Shown here: positions 7,188-15,644 of the stretch, piece after piece
How the letters are laid out: each line of letters begins with the position of its first letter
How positions within the stretch are numbered: position 1 is the stretch's first letter
Assembly: GCF_001044235.1 (NCBI RefSeq)
Contig: NZ_JYNL01000069.1
Coordinates: 25,321-89,320 of the forward strand
DNA: 64,000 nucleotides
Direction: 5' to 3'
DNA from: Mycolicibacterium chlorophenolicum
GTDB taxonomy: Bacteria; Actinomycetota; Actinomycetes; Mycobacteriales; Mycobacteriaceae
Notes under the pieces: generated by a model
The model's database searches: none
Seen by the model: only the letters and a program-made list of their open reading frames with translations
What the model was told of the DNA's origin: nothing
Translations under genes and position numbers: made by a program

Positions 7188-8195
7188 TCAGTGTCGGCGC
7201 GCTGGACGCGGGCCCCGGCCCCTGTCTGCACGTTCAGCCAGTCGTTTGCCGGGCGACGCCGCCACCTTTTCCGTCCGGGGCGCCCGAACGCTCCGCGCGT
7301 GGTGCGTGCCCGCCCGATCCGCGCCACGGTGGTCGCGCCGCTGAACCGCGACGCCTCGTTCCGCGCGCGCGTCCCCGATCGCGGTGGCGACGTGCTGCAG
7401 TCCCGTGCGCACCGTCTGGCCCACCACGGACACGGCGGCGTGAACATGGCCCGCGGCGTTGTGCACCCCCGCGCCTACCGCGCGACCGAGGTTTCCCGAG
7501 TCGGCGAGCTCCCGGGCGAACGCGTCGGGAGCGTCGAACACCGCGGACAAGATCTCGTTGAACGCTGGGAAGATCACGGCACCAACGACATTGAGCGACT
7601 CGACCACCACGACCTGCAGGACCCCGTCGGGCCGTGCGGTCGGCGCCGGGTTCGCGACGATCGGCGCGTTCAATGCGGTGAAGGTATCCTCGCGCGCGGC
7701 CTGGAGAGCCCGCGCGACACCGGGAATCCCTTCGGCCGTCGCGGGCAGCACGTCGAGCAGACCCACCACACCCACCTCGAGCGCGTTGAACGCTCGGGGT
7801 GCGACGCGCGAACCATCGGCGAGGATCGCAGCCTGCGCAGCCTCATTGGTGGGCCCCGTGACCGAGGCCGCGGCCGCGCCGAGGGCCTGCAGCAGATCGC
7901 CGGACTGCAGGGCGGTCAGAAACCTCACGGGTACGGCCAGCGTCGTCACGCCGGCGGTGACGGCCGTGTCGACGACGAGCGGGCAGATGATCGCGCAGTA
8001 CCGGACCTGGTTGATGAGCAGGCTCGCCAGCAGACCACCGGGCGGTACCGCTGCGGCCGTCAACATGACCTCGCGGGTGAGCGGCAGCGGATCGGGCCGC
8101 TCCGACACCGGCGGACCGGCGATCACGGTGGCGACCGCCAGGGCGCAGATCCCCGTGGTGGCGACACCGGCGTTCGTGGCGCTGCGTGGCTTCAT
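7188..8195 (-). CDS. Hypothetical secreted protein
   Basis: 335 aa starting at the ATG at 8195. A hydrophobic N-terminus (GVATTGICALAVATVIAG) is consistent with a signal peptide. The body is Ala/Val/Leu-rich with a conserved-looking segment LLINQVRYCAIICPLVVDT near residue 60. I know similar proteins from mycobacterial genomes but no function. The last 60 or so residues switch to Arg/His-rich composition; a neighbouring frame reads more naturally near the end, so a frameshift close to 7240-7350 is possible. The gene follows a hairpin that contains its ribosome-binding site. Confidence 0.6.
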   Translation of the reverse strand: MKPRSATNAGVATTGICALAVATVIAGPPVSERPDPLPLTREVMLTAAAVPPGGLLASLLINQVRYCAIICPLVVDTAVTAGVTTLAVPVRFLTALQSGDLLQALGAAAASVTGPTNEAAQAAILADGSRVAPRAFNALEVGVVGLLDVLPATAEGIPGVARALQAAREDTFTALNAPIVANPAPTARPDGVLQVVVVESLNVVGAVIFPAFNEILSAVFDAPDAFARELADSGNLGRAVGAGVHNAAGHVHAAVSVVGQTVRTGLQHVATAIGDARAERGVAVQRRDHRGADRAGTHHARSVRAPRTEKVAASPGKRLAERADRGRGPRPARRH

Positions 8196-8199
8196 CGTG

Positions 8200-8229
8200 G
8201 CCCCCTACATCGACGCTGATGTAGGGGGC
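8200..8229. promoter_or_regulatory. 12-bp perfect hairpin sequestering the ribosome-binding site of the secreted-protein gene
   Basis: GCCCCCTACATC (8200-8211) and GATGTAGGGGGC (8218-8229) pair perfectly around a 6-nt loop. On the minus strand the 3' arm ends four nucleotides before the ATG at 8195 and contains the only purine-rich Shine-Dalgarno candidate (AGGGGG). Folding in the mRNA would hide it. Alternatives are a terminator for the upstream gene (stop at 8273; there is no U-tract) or a DNA operator. Confidence 0.6.
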
Positions 8230-8272
8230 ACGATTCACGGCCCCGATCGGTTCATCGCCCGCCGGGGCCGAG

Positions 8273-8809
8273 CTATGTCCCGAGTTGCCGATCGATCGCG
8301 GCGACCTGGTCATCGCCGTACTGGGTGGCGAGATCCGGCGGGACGGGGTCGTTGAGCGGACCGTCGAACTGCACGTCGACCGCCGCGTTGCCGCGGGTGA
8401 ACATCAGGACCCCCACCGACTGGGTGCCGTTCGGCGACACCCCCGTCACCCAGGTCCCCCCGGTGCCCACCGGAACCGGTCCGCTCGTCGGGTTGGTGAC
8501 GACGGAGCCGAGCCCGTCGCGCCAGGCGTTCATCGCGTCGGTCGCCGCCTGCGCGGAGGGCAGCACGAGGATCGTCGTGGTGATCCCGCGGCTGCCGTCA
8601 CGATGGTTGAACTCCTGCCGGACGCCCTGCTGGCCGTCGGGGTCGGAGACCGGCGGCGTGGGAACGTACGCCGTCGAATCGGTGATGACGTTCGGATTCA
8701 CCGGCAGAGTCCCGTAATCCGGTGCGGCAGAGGCTGATCCGAAACCAAAGGTGACCGTCGCCGCCACTGCGGCGACTCCCCCGAGGGCAAATGTGGACAT
8801 CGTCTTCAT
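8273..8809 (-). CDS. Small secreted mycobacterial protein
   Basis: 178 aa from the ATG at 8809, preceded by AGGAG at 6 nt; a much longer upstream frame has no support. The N-terminus (MKTMSTFALGGVAAVAATV, then ASAAP) is a clear Sec signal peptide with an AxA cleavage site near residue 28, and no lipobox Cys. The mature part has no Cys and alternates polar and beta-like segments (GITTTILVLPSAQAATDAM, GGTWVTGVSPNG, GVLMFTRGNAAVDVQF). Family unrecognised. It lies in a run of three exported proteins on the same strand. Confidence 0.7.
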   Translation of the reverse strand: MKTMSTFALGGVAAVAATVTFGFGSASAAPDYGTLPVNPNVITDSTAYVPTPPVSDPDGQQGVRQEFNHRDGSRGITTTILVLPSAQAATDAMNAWRDGLGSVVTNPTSGPVPVGTGGTWVTGVSPNGTQSVGVLMFTRGNAAVDVQFDGPLNDPVPPDLATQYGDDQVAAIDRQLGT

Positions 8810-8841
8810 GTGTCTCTCCTGCTGGTCGGTGGACGGTCGGA

Positions 8842-9081
8842 TCAGCAGGGGTAGCACGCGTAGCCGCGCCACCCGTCGCGCCAGAACCAGCCCGGGCCGC
8901 AGCCCATCCAGCCGGTGGTTCCCGCGCAGTCGAACATCTGCACCACCGGGCGCTGCGGCGCGGGCGCCGGAATCGGAGCCGGCGCCGGGGCGGCGACCTG
9001 TGCCGCGCCGGCCGTGGGCGTCCCGAGCAGCGAGCCGACGATCATGGCCGTCGCACCCACGGTCGTGGCGAGTGTGCGCAT
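8842..9081 (-). CDS. Small secreted Cys/Trp-rich protein
   Basis: 79 aa from the ATG at 9081, which has AGGAGGGG upstream at good spacing. Signal peptide (TTVGATAMIVGSLL, then AGA) is followed by an Ala-Pro spacer (APAPAPIPAPAPQ) and a compact C-terminal module with four Cys and several Trp/Gly (FDCAGTTGWMGCGPGWFW, YACYPC). Disulfide formation outside the cytoplasm is likely. Function unknown. It is divergent from the acyl-CoA dehydrogenase gene at 9258. Confidence 0.65.
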   Translation of the reverse strand: MRTLATTVGATAMIVGSLLGTPTAGAAQVAAPAPAPIPAPAPQRPVVQMFDCAGTTGWMGCGPGWFWRDGWRGYACYPC

Positions 9082-9206
9082 GGTCAAATCCCCTCCTTGA
9101 CGAGTTCCCTGGTCGAACACCTGGTGAGGCTACGCCGCAAACTGACGCTCGGGGCAATAACACGCATCGAGCGATGGCAATGTCCGCACCCGCGAGGGCA
9201 CCGACC

Positions 9207-9218
9207 AACCAAGTGGTT
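9207..9218. promoter_or_regulatory. Palindrome AACCAAGTGGTT upstream of the acyl-CoA dehydrogenase pair
   Basis: AACCA-AG-TGGTT is an exact inverted repeat with 2-nt centre, 40 nt before the ATG at 9258. Flanking bases (CC before, AGT after) are not symmetric. TetR-family regulators of mycobacterial fatty-acid and steroid genes use operators of this general look, but the sequence does not match the KstR or KstR2 consensus I remember. It lies between divergent genes, so it could act on either. Confidence 0.45.
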
Positions 9219-9257
9219 AGTCTGCATGCAGGTCCATCGATGGAGCAGGAGGCCGCC

Positions 9258-10418
9258 ATGCAGCTGGCACTGACACCCGAGGAAGCCGCCTTTCGCGACG
9301 AGCTTCGCACCTTCTACGCGACGGAGATCCCGGCCGAGATCCGAGCACGCAGCCGCGCGGGCACGGAGATCAGCAAGGACGACATCGTCACGACGCACAA
9401 GATCCTCAACGACCACGGCCTGGCGGTGCCCAGCTGGCCGGTCGAGTGGGGCGGCAAGGACTGGACGCCGACCCAGCATCAGATCTGGCTCGACGAGATG
9501 CAGCTGGCCTGCGTCCCCGAGCCGCTGAACTTCAACGCCAAGATGGTCGGGCCGGTGATCGCCGAGTTCGGTTCCCAGGCCGTCAAGGAGCGCTTCCTGC
9601 CGCCGACCGCCGCGCTCGACATCTGGTGGTGCCAGGGCTTCTCCGAGCCCGAGGCCGGCTCCGACCTGGCGTCGCTGCGCACCACGGCGCTGCGCGACGG
9701 CGACAGCTACGTGGTCAACGGGCAGAAGACGTGGACGACGCTGGGCCAGTACGCGGACTGGATCTTCTGTCTGGTCCGCACCGACCCCAACGCCCCGAAG
9801 AAGCAGGCCGGTATCTCCTTCCTGCTCATCGACCTCGACACCCCCGGCATCACCATGCGGCCGATCAAACTGGTCGACGGCAGCGTCGAGGTGAACGAGG
9901 TGTTCTTCGAAGACGTCCGGGTGCCCGCCGAGAACCTGGTCGGCGAGGAGAACCAGGGCTGGTCCTACGCGAAGTTCCTGCTGGGCAACGAGCGCACCGG
10001 CATCGCCCAGGTCGGCCGGACGAAGGTCAAGCTCGCCGAGGTCAAGGAGCGGGCCAAGGCCAACGGCCTGCTCGAGGACCCGTTGTTCGCCGCCCGGCTG
10101 GCCGAGGCCGAAAACGACGTTCTGGCACTGGAACTGACGCAGATGCGGGTTGCTTCGGGGTCGAAGGGCGGCAAGCCCAACCCGGCGTCGTCGGTGCTGA
10201 AACTGCGTGGCAGCCAGCTGCAGCAGCTCGCCACCGAGCTGATGATGGAGGTGGCGGGCCCCGACATCCTGCCGTTCCCGAACGGCGCCGAGATCGCGTC
10301 ACCGGACTGGGCGCAGCACAGCGCGCCGCGCTACCTCAACTACCGCAAGACCTCGATCTACGGCGGCAGCAACGAGGTGCAGCGCACGATCATCTCGTCG
10401 ACCATCCTCGGACTGTAG
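9258..10418 (+). CDS. Acyl-CoA dehydrogenase (FadE), first subunit of a tandem pair
   Basis: 386 aa from the ATG at 9258 with AGGAGG upstream; a longer frame starting at 8751 is not credible because it overlaps the signal-peptide gene antisense. FAD-dependent alpha,beta-dehydrogenation of an acyl-CoA. N-terminal helical domain, then the beta domain with WWCQGFSEPEAGSDLAS (FAD/substrate-binding), NGQKTWTTLGQYADW, and the C-terminal helical domain ending with YGGSNEVQRTIIS. Followed by a second acyl-CoA dehydrogenase 16 nt downstream. Mycobacterial FadE genes in tandem often encode alpha2beta2 enzymes acting on sterol side chains or unusual acyl chains. Substrate cannot be told from the sequence. 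Confidence 0.9.
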   Translation: MQLALTPEEAAFRDELRTFYATEIPAEIRARSRAGTEISKDDIVTTHKILNDHGLAVPSWPVEWGGKDWTPTQHQIWLDEMQLACVPEPLNFNAKMVGPVIAEFGSQAVKERFLPPTAALDIWWCQGFSEPEAGSDLASLRTTALRDGDSYVVNGQKTWTTLGQYADWIFCLVRTDPNAPKKQAGISFLLIDLDTPGITMRPIKLVDGSVEVNEVFFEDVRVPAENLVGEENQGWSYAKFLLGNERTGIAQVGRTKVKLAEVKERAKANGLLEDPLFAARLAEAENDVLALELTQMRVASGSKGGKPNPASSVLKLRGSQLQQLATELMMEVAGPDILPFPNGAEIASPDWAQHSAPRYLNYRKTSIYGGSNEVQRTIISSTILGL

Positions 10419-10434
10419 AGACAAGGCGGACATC

Positions 10435-11541
10435 ATGGACTTCCAACTCAGCGAAGAACAGACGCTGCTGCGCGACACCACCCGCGAAATGCTCACGCGC
10501 GCCTACGATCCCGAGAGCCGACTCAAGGCGCTCGACACCGAGCTCGGCTGGAACCGTGAGGTGTGGAGTCAGCTGGCCGAGGTCGGAGTGCTCGGCCTCG
10601 GATTCGACGAGGACGCCGGCGGCCAGATCGAGATCCACGCCGTCCTCACCGAGGCCGGCCGCAGGCTGGCCCCGGAGCCGCTGCTGCACGCGGCGCTCGG
10701 ACCCGGCGCGGTGATCGCCGAGGTGGGCACCGCCGAGCAACGCGCCCTCCTCGACGAGGTCGCCGCCGGCGAGCGGCTGCTGGCCTTCGCCCACACCGAG
10801 CCGGGGATGCGGCGGCCGACCGCCACTGTCTCGACAACCGCTGCGCGTCAGGGTGATTCGTGGACGGTCAGCGGTCGCAAGAATCCTGTGCTGGCCGGTG
10901 ACTGTGCCGACACCCTGGTGGTCACTGCGGCGCTTCCCGACGGCGGCACCGGGCTGTTCCTCGTCGACGCCGGCGCGGTGCAGCGCCGGGCCTACCGCAC
11001 CTTCGACGGTCAGCGGGGCGCCGAGATCGACCTCGACGAGACGGCCGCGGAGCCGCTCGGCGAGGCGGTGGACGCGTCGGCCGCGATCGAGCGGGCGCTC
11101 GTGCGGTTCACCTCGGGCCTGTGCTCGGAGGCCCTCGGCGCGATGGAGGAGGCGCTGCGGCTGACCACGGAGTACCTGACCCAGCGCAAGCAGTTCGGCG
11201 TCACGCTCAACAAGTTCCAGACGCTGACCCAGCGCGCGGCCGACATGTACGTCTCCCTCGAACTGGCGCGCAGCATGGCGCTCTACGCGGCGATGTCGAT
11301 CGCCGACGGCGATCTGGACCCGACCATCGCCGCGCGGGCCAAGCTGCAGATCGGGCGCTCCGGCCGGCACATCAGCCAGGAGGCCATCCAGCTGCACGGC
11401 GGCATCGGCGTCACCGCGGAGTACCCGGTGGGGCACTACGCCGCCCGGCTGACGGCGATCGAGCAGATGCTCGGCTCGTCGCAGGACCACCTGCACACGC
11501 TGGTGGGTCAGCTCGACGGATACGAGGTCGTGACGATCTGA
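10435..11541 (+). CDS. Acyl-CoA dehydrogenase (FadE), second subunit
   Basis: 368 aa. Acyl-CoA dehydrogenase fold: N-terminal helices (DFQLSEEQTLLRD), a shortened middle beta domain (about 120-210) and a C-terminal domain with QRKQFGVTLNKFQTLTQRAADMY and QLHGGIGVTAEYPVGHY. The reduced middle domain compared with the first protein fits a partner subunit of a heteromeric enzyme rather than an independent one. Short 16-nt gap to the upstream fadE implies one transcript. Confidence 0.88.
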   Translation: MDFQLSEEQTLLRDTTREMLTRAYDPESRLKALDTELGWNREVWSQLAEVGVLGLGFDEDAGGQIEIHAVLTEAGRRLAPEPLLHAALGPGAVIAEVGTAEQRALLDEVAAGERLLAFAHTEPGMRRPTATVSTTAARQGDSWTVSGRKNPVLAGDCADTLVVTAALPDGGTGLFLVDAGAVQRRAYRTFDGQRGAEIDLDETAAEPLGEAVDASAAIERALVRFTSGLCSEALGAMEEALRLTTEYLTQRKQFGVTLNKFQTLTQRAADMYVSLELARSMALYAAMSIADGDLDPTIAARAKLQIGRSGRHISQEAIQLHGGIGVTAEYPVGHYAARLTAIEQMLGSSQDHLHTLVGQLDGYEVVTI

Positions 11542-11590
11542 GGTCGGGTTTCGGCCTGCCCTTCACGTCGACATTGCGTAACCTGCTGCA

Positions 11591-13267
11591 ATGGTCGGCC
11601 ACACCATCGTCAGCGGTGCCGACGCGCTGGCGGTGCGCATCGCCGAGGAGTTGCGCAGCGCCGGCGCCACGGTCACGGTGGTCGACCGTGCCGATCAGCT
11701 GGCGGCGGCCGGCATCACCGCGGCGGCAGCGGTGGTCTGCGCCGGACCCGACGACGCCGCGAACCTCGAGATCGCGCTGCTGGCGCGTCGTCTCAGTCCG
11801 ACCGTGCGGGTGGTGACCCGACTGGCCAACGGTGTGCTGCGCGAGGCGATGGCGGCCGGCAACGGGCCGGGCGCCGTCCTCGACGTCGCCGATCTGGCCG
11901 CACCGTCGGTCGTCGAGGCGTGTCTGCAGCGCACCACGCACTCCATCGCCGCCGGCGACCTCCGGTTCGTCGTCTCCGGGGCGGCCACCCCGCGCTCGGG
12001 CACGCTGCGCGACATCTACGGCGATCTGGCGCCGGTGGCCGTCGTGCGCGGCCAGCACTCGCCGACCCCCGGTGAGGTGGCAGCCTGTCCCGGTCGCGAT
12101 CTGCGTGTCGACGAGGGTGACTGGGTCGCCGTGATCGGCACCGAGGACGAACTGGCCGCCGACGGCCCGGCGGCCGGAGTGCGGGCATCGGGGTCGCACC
12201 GCTCGCCGCTGACCCGAATCGGCCACGCTGCGCGGGCCTTCCACGAGGACGTGAACCCGAACTTCTACCGGGCGCTCTCAGCGTCGCTGGGCCTGCTCCT
12301 CGGATCCACCCTTCTGCTGTGGCTCACCTACGACATGCCGGGCATGAGTTTCGTCGACGCCCTCTACTTCTCGTCCGAGACGATCGCGACCGTCGGCTAC
12401 GGCGACTTCAGCTTCAGCGGCCAGCCCACCTGGCTGCGTTTGTTCAGCATCGTGCTGATGTTCGCGGGCATCACCACCACCGCGGTGCTGGTGGCCTTCA
12501 TCGCCGACGTGTTGCTCTCGCGGCGGCTGGCGTACTCGGCGGGCCGGCGCAAGGTGCGCGAAATGCAGGACCACATGATCGTGGTCGGGCTGGGCTCCTT
12601 CGGCGTGCGGGTCGCCGCGGACCTCAAGGCCGCCGGCCACGACATCGCCGTCATCGAACTCAACGACGAGAACCGCTACCTTTCCGCGGCCGCCGATCTC
12701 GGGATTCCGGTGATCTTCGGCGACGCGACGCTGCCGTCGACACTGGAGGCGGCGCGTATCGACGACGCCGTCGCGGTGGCCGTGCTGACCGACGACGACA
12801 TGGTCAACATCGAGACGGCGATCGTGTCCCGCGAACGTTCCAAGGACCGGCCCGTCGACGTGCCGGTGGTTCTGCGCGTGTTCGACCGGGCGCTGGGCGC
12901 GGCGGTGGCCCACCGGTTCCGGTTCGAGAACGTGCTCTCCACGGTCGAATTGGCGGCTCCGTGGTTCATCGGGGCGGCGCTGGGGCTGACCGTGTTCGGC
13001 ACCTTCTCGGTGGGCCAGGCCTCCTTCATGGTGGGCGGGGTGCGGGTCGGAGCCAGAAGCGAGCTGGACGGGATCCGCATGGCCGAGTTGTCGACGCAGA
13101 CCCGCGTCATCGCGATCGTCGGCCGCGACGGCGCCCGGGAACTGCATCCGCGCCGCGATTCTCAGCTGCAGGCCGGCGATATCGCCTATCTGGTGGGCCC
13201 CTACCGCGAGCTGCTCGACACGCTGCGCAAGGGGCAGGGCAGCAGCGCGGCGACCGCGATCACCTGA
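11591..13267 (+). CDS. Potassium channel with two RCK (TrkA-N/TrkA-C) modules
   Basis: 558 aa. An N-terminal NAD-binding-like TrkA-N module (about 1-190, HTIVSGADALAVRIAEELR) precedes two membrane helices with a pore loop bearing the K+ selectivity filter TVGYGDF (about 265-271), then a second canonical RCK domain (IVVGLGSFGVRVAADLKAAGHDIAVIELNDEN, about 328-360) and a TrkA-C-like end. A cytosolic module on both sides of a 2-TM pore is less common than the simple MthK layout. Likely a ligand-gated K+ channel in the plasma membrane. It ends 8 nt inside the convergent LLM gene. Confidence 0.85.
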   Translation: MVGHTIVSGADALAVRIAEELRSAGATVTVVDRADQLAAAGITAAAAVVCAGPDDAANLEIALLARRLSPTVRVVTRLANGVLREAMAAGNGPGAVLDVADLAAPSVVEACLQRTTHSIAAGDLRFVVSGAATPRSGTLRDIYGDLAPVAVVRGQHSPTPGEVAACPGRDLRVDEGDWVAVIGTEDELAADGPAAGVRASGSHRSPLTRIGHAARAFHEDVNPNFYRALSASLGLLLGSTLLLWLTYDMPGMSFVDALYFSSETIATVGYGDFSFSGQPTWLRLFSIVLMFAGITTTAVLVAFIADVLLSRRLAYSAGRRKVREMQDHMIVVGLGSFGVRVAADLKAAGHDIAVIELNDENRYLSAAADLGIPVIFGDATLPSTLEAARIDDAVAVAVLTDDDMVNIETAIVSRERSKDRPVDVPVVLRVFDRALGAAVAHRFRFENVLSTVELAAPWFIGAALGLTVFGTFSVGQASFMVGGVRVGARSELDGIRMAELSTQTRVIAIVGRDGARELHPRRDSQLQAGDIAYLVGPYRELLDTLRKGQGSSAATAIT

Positions 13268-14153
13268 GGTCGGCGACCACCTCGGCAACCCGGCGCACCT
13301 GGTCGAGATCGCTGCTGGTCGGGATCAGGTGGATCTCGTCGGTGCCGATGTCGGCGAACCGAGTGAGCACGGCACGCAGGTCGTCCTGGGTGCCGGCCCA
13401 TCCCGTCGTCGGCGCCATCGCGTCGACGATGTCCGACGGGATCCAGTTCATGTAGCGCAGCAGGTGACGGTGCACCTGCTCGCGTGGCGCGCTGCCCTCG
13501 CCGACGGCGAACCAGAAGGAGGTCGCCAGGTGCGGCGTGGCCCTGCCCGCCGCTCGCCATGCGTCACGAGCCACGTCGAACAGCGCGTTCTGCGCGTCAG
13601 CGTCGAGGTCCAGGGTGATACCCGCCAGTCCGTCGGCCCAGCCCGCCGCGCTGCGCAGGGTCTTGGGACCCGTTGTGCCGACCAGCAATTCGGGGCCACC
13701 GTGCTGCACGGGCGGCGGCCCCACCGGCAGCGTCGACTCGGTGACCTTCTCCCCCGCCCACACCCGTCGCATCACCGCGACCCGGTCGGCCATCTGGCGC
13801 ATGGTCTGGGTCGCCGGATCGGCGCCCACGGCGCGGTAGTCCTCGTGCCGGCCGCCGACGCCGATGCCGACGGTCAGCCGGCCGCCGCTGAGCATGTCGC
13901 CGGTGGCCATCGCCTTGGCGAGCATCACCGGGTCGTGCAGCTGGGGGATCACCACGGTGGTGACCAGCCGCACCCGGTCCGTCCACGCGGCCAGGGCACC
14001 CAGCAGGGTCAGGCTCTCGGGATTGTCGAACGCGATCCGCTCACCCCAGCACAGCGACGAGAACGGACCGTCGTCGATCAGCCTCGCCCAGTCGCGCAGC
14101 AACGCGCGGTCCAGGTCGGGTTCCATCACCGGCATCGTCATCCCGATTCGCAC
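13260..14153 (-). CDS. LLM-class flavin-dependent (F420-type) oxidoreductase
   Basis: 297 aa from a GTG. Luciferase-like TIM-barrel: N-terminal RIGMTMPVMEPD, central GRLTVGIGVGGRHEDYRAVG and PELLVGTTGPKTLRSAAGWADG, C-terminal helical part. Mycobacteria have many such proteins using F420 or FMN; cofactor and substrate cannot be assigned. It is the last gene of a minus-strand set with a fatty-acid hydroxylase-like gene, a GntR regulator and a TDT transporter. Confidence 0.85.
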   Translation of the reverse strand: MRIGMTMPVMEPDLDRALLRDWARLIDDGPFSSLCWGERIAFDNPESLTLLGALAAWTDRVRLVTTVVIPQLHDPVMLAKAMATGDMLSGGRLTVGIGVGGRHEDYRAVGADPATQTMRQMADRVAVMRRVWAGEKVTESTLPVGPPPVQHGGPELLVGTTGPKTLRSAAGWADGLAGITLDLDADAQNALFDVARDAWRAAGRATPHLATSFWFAVGEGSAPREQVHRHLLRYMNWIPSDIVDAMAPTTGWAGTQDDLRAVLTRFADIGTDEIHLIPTSSDLDQVRRVAEVVADLR

Positions 14154-14183
14154 GTGGCGATTCTGACACGCCGGTGGACGGCG

Positions 14184-14864
14184 TCAGGACGGCTGCCCGT
14201 GCAGATTCTTCGCCGTGGGCGACGTGGCCACCGTCCCCGGATCCGGATAGGTGCCCAACACGCGATCGGCGGTGCCCGCGCTGGTGACGGTGAACCAGTA
14301 GTGCTCGTTCTTGAAGTGGTGCTGGCGATGGTTGCGCCAAATCGCCCGATAGACAGCTGATTTGGGCTTGTAGTCGCTGTGCACCAGGTAGTGGCACCAC
14401 TCGTAGCCCAGGCCCAGCACCGCCAGGACGGTCAGGAACGTCACGCCCAGTGGTGCGCGGGGGAACGCGAGCAGCGCGACGGCGACGGCGACGGGAAGTA
14501 CCCAGAGCAGCGCCTGCCACGGGATGAAGATCAGTGCGATGTCACGCGGATTGCCATGGTGCTCGCGATGTTTGCGCGCCAGCAGAGGGTCGACGCGCAC
14601 GGCGCCGATCTGCCGCGGACGCCAGTGCAGGATGCACACGTGCACCACCCATTCGACGAACGGGAAGGCGGCGAGCATCACGACGGGGACGGCGGCGTCG
14701 GCCCACGTCCAGTCGCCCAGCGTGATGCGCATCCCCGCGGCGATCACCAGTGTCGCGCCGATCATCCACGGCGTCGGGTAGCGCCCGAACTCGCGTGCGG
14801 CGTCCCCGAGCGTGACGTGTCGGCGTCCGGAAGGGGTGGGCAGCGATCGGGCGGGGGTGGTCAT
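14184..14864 (-). CDS. Sterol desaturase/fatty acid hydroxylase-superfamily membrane protein
   Basis: 226 aa with four or so hydrophobic helices and the histidine clusters of the di-iron hydroxylase/desaturase superfamily: HREHH (near residue 99), HYLVH (near 157) and NHRQHHFKNEH (near 178), plus HVCILH. These would ligate a non-haem di-iron centre at the cytosolic membrane face for lipid oxidation. Starts with an ATG whose first 4 nt overlap the GntR stop, so the two are translationally coupled. Actual lipid substrate unknown. Confidence 0.85.
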   Translation of the reverse strand: MTTPARSLPTPSGRRHVTLGDAAREFGRYPTPWMIGATLVIAAGMRITLGDWTWADAAVPVVMLAAFPFVEWVVHVCILHWRPRQIGAVRVDPLLARKHREHHGNPRDIALIFIPWQALLWVLPVAVAVALLAFPRAPLGVTFLTVLAVLGLGYEWCHYLVHSDYKPKSAVYRAIWRNHRQHHFKNEHYWFTVTSAGTADRVLGTYPDPGTVATSPTAKNLHGQPS

Positions 14865-15583
14865 CGGCTCTCCTCCAGTTCGTTCAGCGCATCCAGAAGG
14901 GCGGTGGTCGCAGGCTCCAGCAGGCGGTGGGCGTTGTCGCGGGCAGCTGTCGCGTCGCCGGACAGGACCGCCTCGGCGAGGGCCCGGTAGGCGTCGACCT
15001 GGCCGACCTCTCCGGTCATCACCGCGGCCAGGGCGGGCAGTGCGGGCTCGTAGGTGGCCCGCAGCGTGTTGAACATCAGCCGGAAGGCGATCGAATCGGC
15101 GCCGTCGACGATGAGATCCCAGAAGTCGAGTGCATACCGTTGCGCAGCAACGGGATCGGTCTCCTCCGACAGAGCGCGCACCGCGGCCTCGAGGGCTTCG
15201 CGCGTGTCGGGGCCGTGGCGCCGGGCGGCCAGTTCGGCCACCTTGGGGCCGTTGTGCAGCCGGGTCTCGAGAATGCTGCGGACGACGGCGAGGTCGAGCT
15301 CGCCGCCGCGCATCAGCAGTTGCGGCAGGAGATCCAGCCCGGCGGTGCGCCGGAAGTCCCGGACCGTCGTCGAGCCGCCCTGTCGGACCTCGACCAGCCC
15401 CGCGGCCGCCAACCTCTTGAGCGCCTCCCGGATCGCCGGCCGGGACACCCCCAGCACCTCGGCCAGGCGCCGCTCGCTGGGCAGCGTCTCACCGGGCTGC
15501 ATCTCCCCGCTGAGCACGTCGGACATCACCTGGTCGAACACGTCCTCGGGTACCGAGCGTCGGTGCACGGGTCGAAGAGCCAT
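14861..15583 (-). CDS. GntR/FCD-family (FadR-like) transcriptional regulator
   Basis: 240 aa from the ATG at 15583; in-frame TTG at 15601 and GTG at 15589 are alternatives. N-terminal winged helix (ETLPSERRLAEVLGVSRPAIREALKRLAAAGLVEVRQGG) and an all-helical FCD effector domain (about 90-230) with metal-ligand-type His/Asp positions (EAHRLLE-like end region). FCD regulators respond to acyl-CoAs or carboxylic acids. A TGGTCATACCA site lies 37-47 nt upstream, matching the TGGTnnnACCA type typical of this family, so autoregulation is likely. Coupled to the hydroxylase-like gene downstream. Confidence 0.9.
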   Translation of the reverse strand: MALRPVHRRSVPEDVFDQVMSDVLSGEMQPGETLPSERRLAEVLGVSRPAIREALKRLAAAGLVEVRQGGSTTVRDFRRTAGLDLLPQLLMRGGELDLAVVRSILETRLHNGPKVAELAARRHGPDTREALEAAVRALSEETDPVAAQRYALDFWDLIVDGADSIAFRLMFNTLRATYEPALPALAAVMTGEVGQVDAYRALAEAVLSGDATAARDNAHRLLEPATTALLDALNELEESR

Positions 15584-15619
15584 ACCCACACCCTGACCCA
15601 AAGAGGCCAGGAGGTCAAG

Positions 15620-15630
15620 TGGTCATACCA
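15620..15630. promoter_or_regulatory. Putative GntR/FadR-type operator TGGTCATACCA
   Basis: TGGT-CAT-ACCA, a perfect 4-bp-arm inverted repeat with 3-nt centre, sits between the transporter stop (15645) and the start of the FCD regulator (15583). Regulators of the FCD branch commonly bind TGGTnnnACCA. Position directly in front of the regulator gene suggests autoregulation of the regulator-hydroxylase-LLM unit. Confidence 0.6.
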
Positions 15631-15644
15631 GTGACTGCGGCTGA

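Noticed and set aside
8810..9310. N-terminal extension of the secreted protein frame (8273) to 9310
   Set aside because: It would overlap a signal-peptide gene and the FadE start; the ATG at 8809 has a good Shine-Dalgarno and signal peptide.
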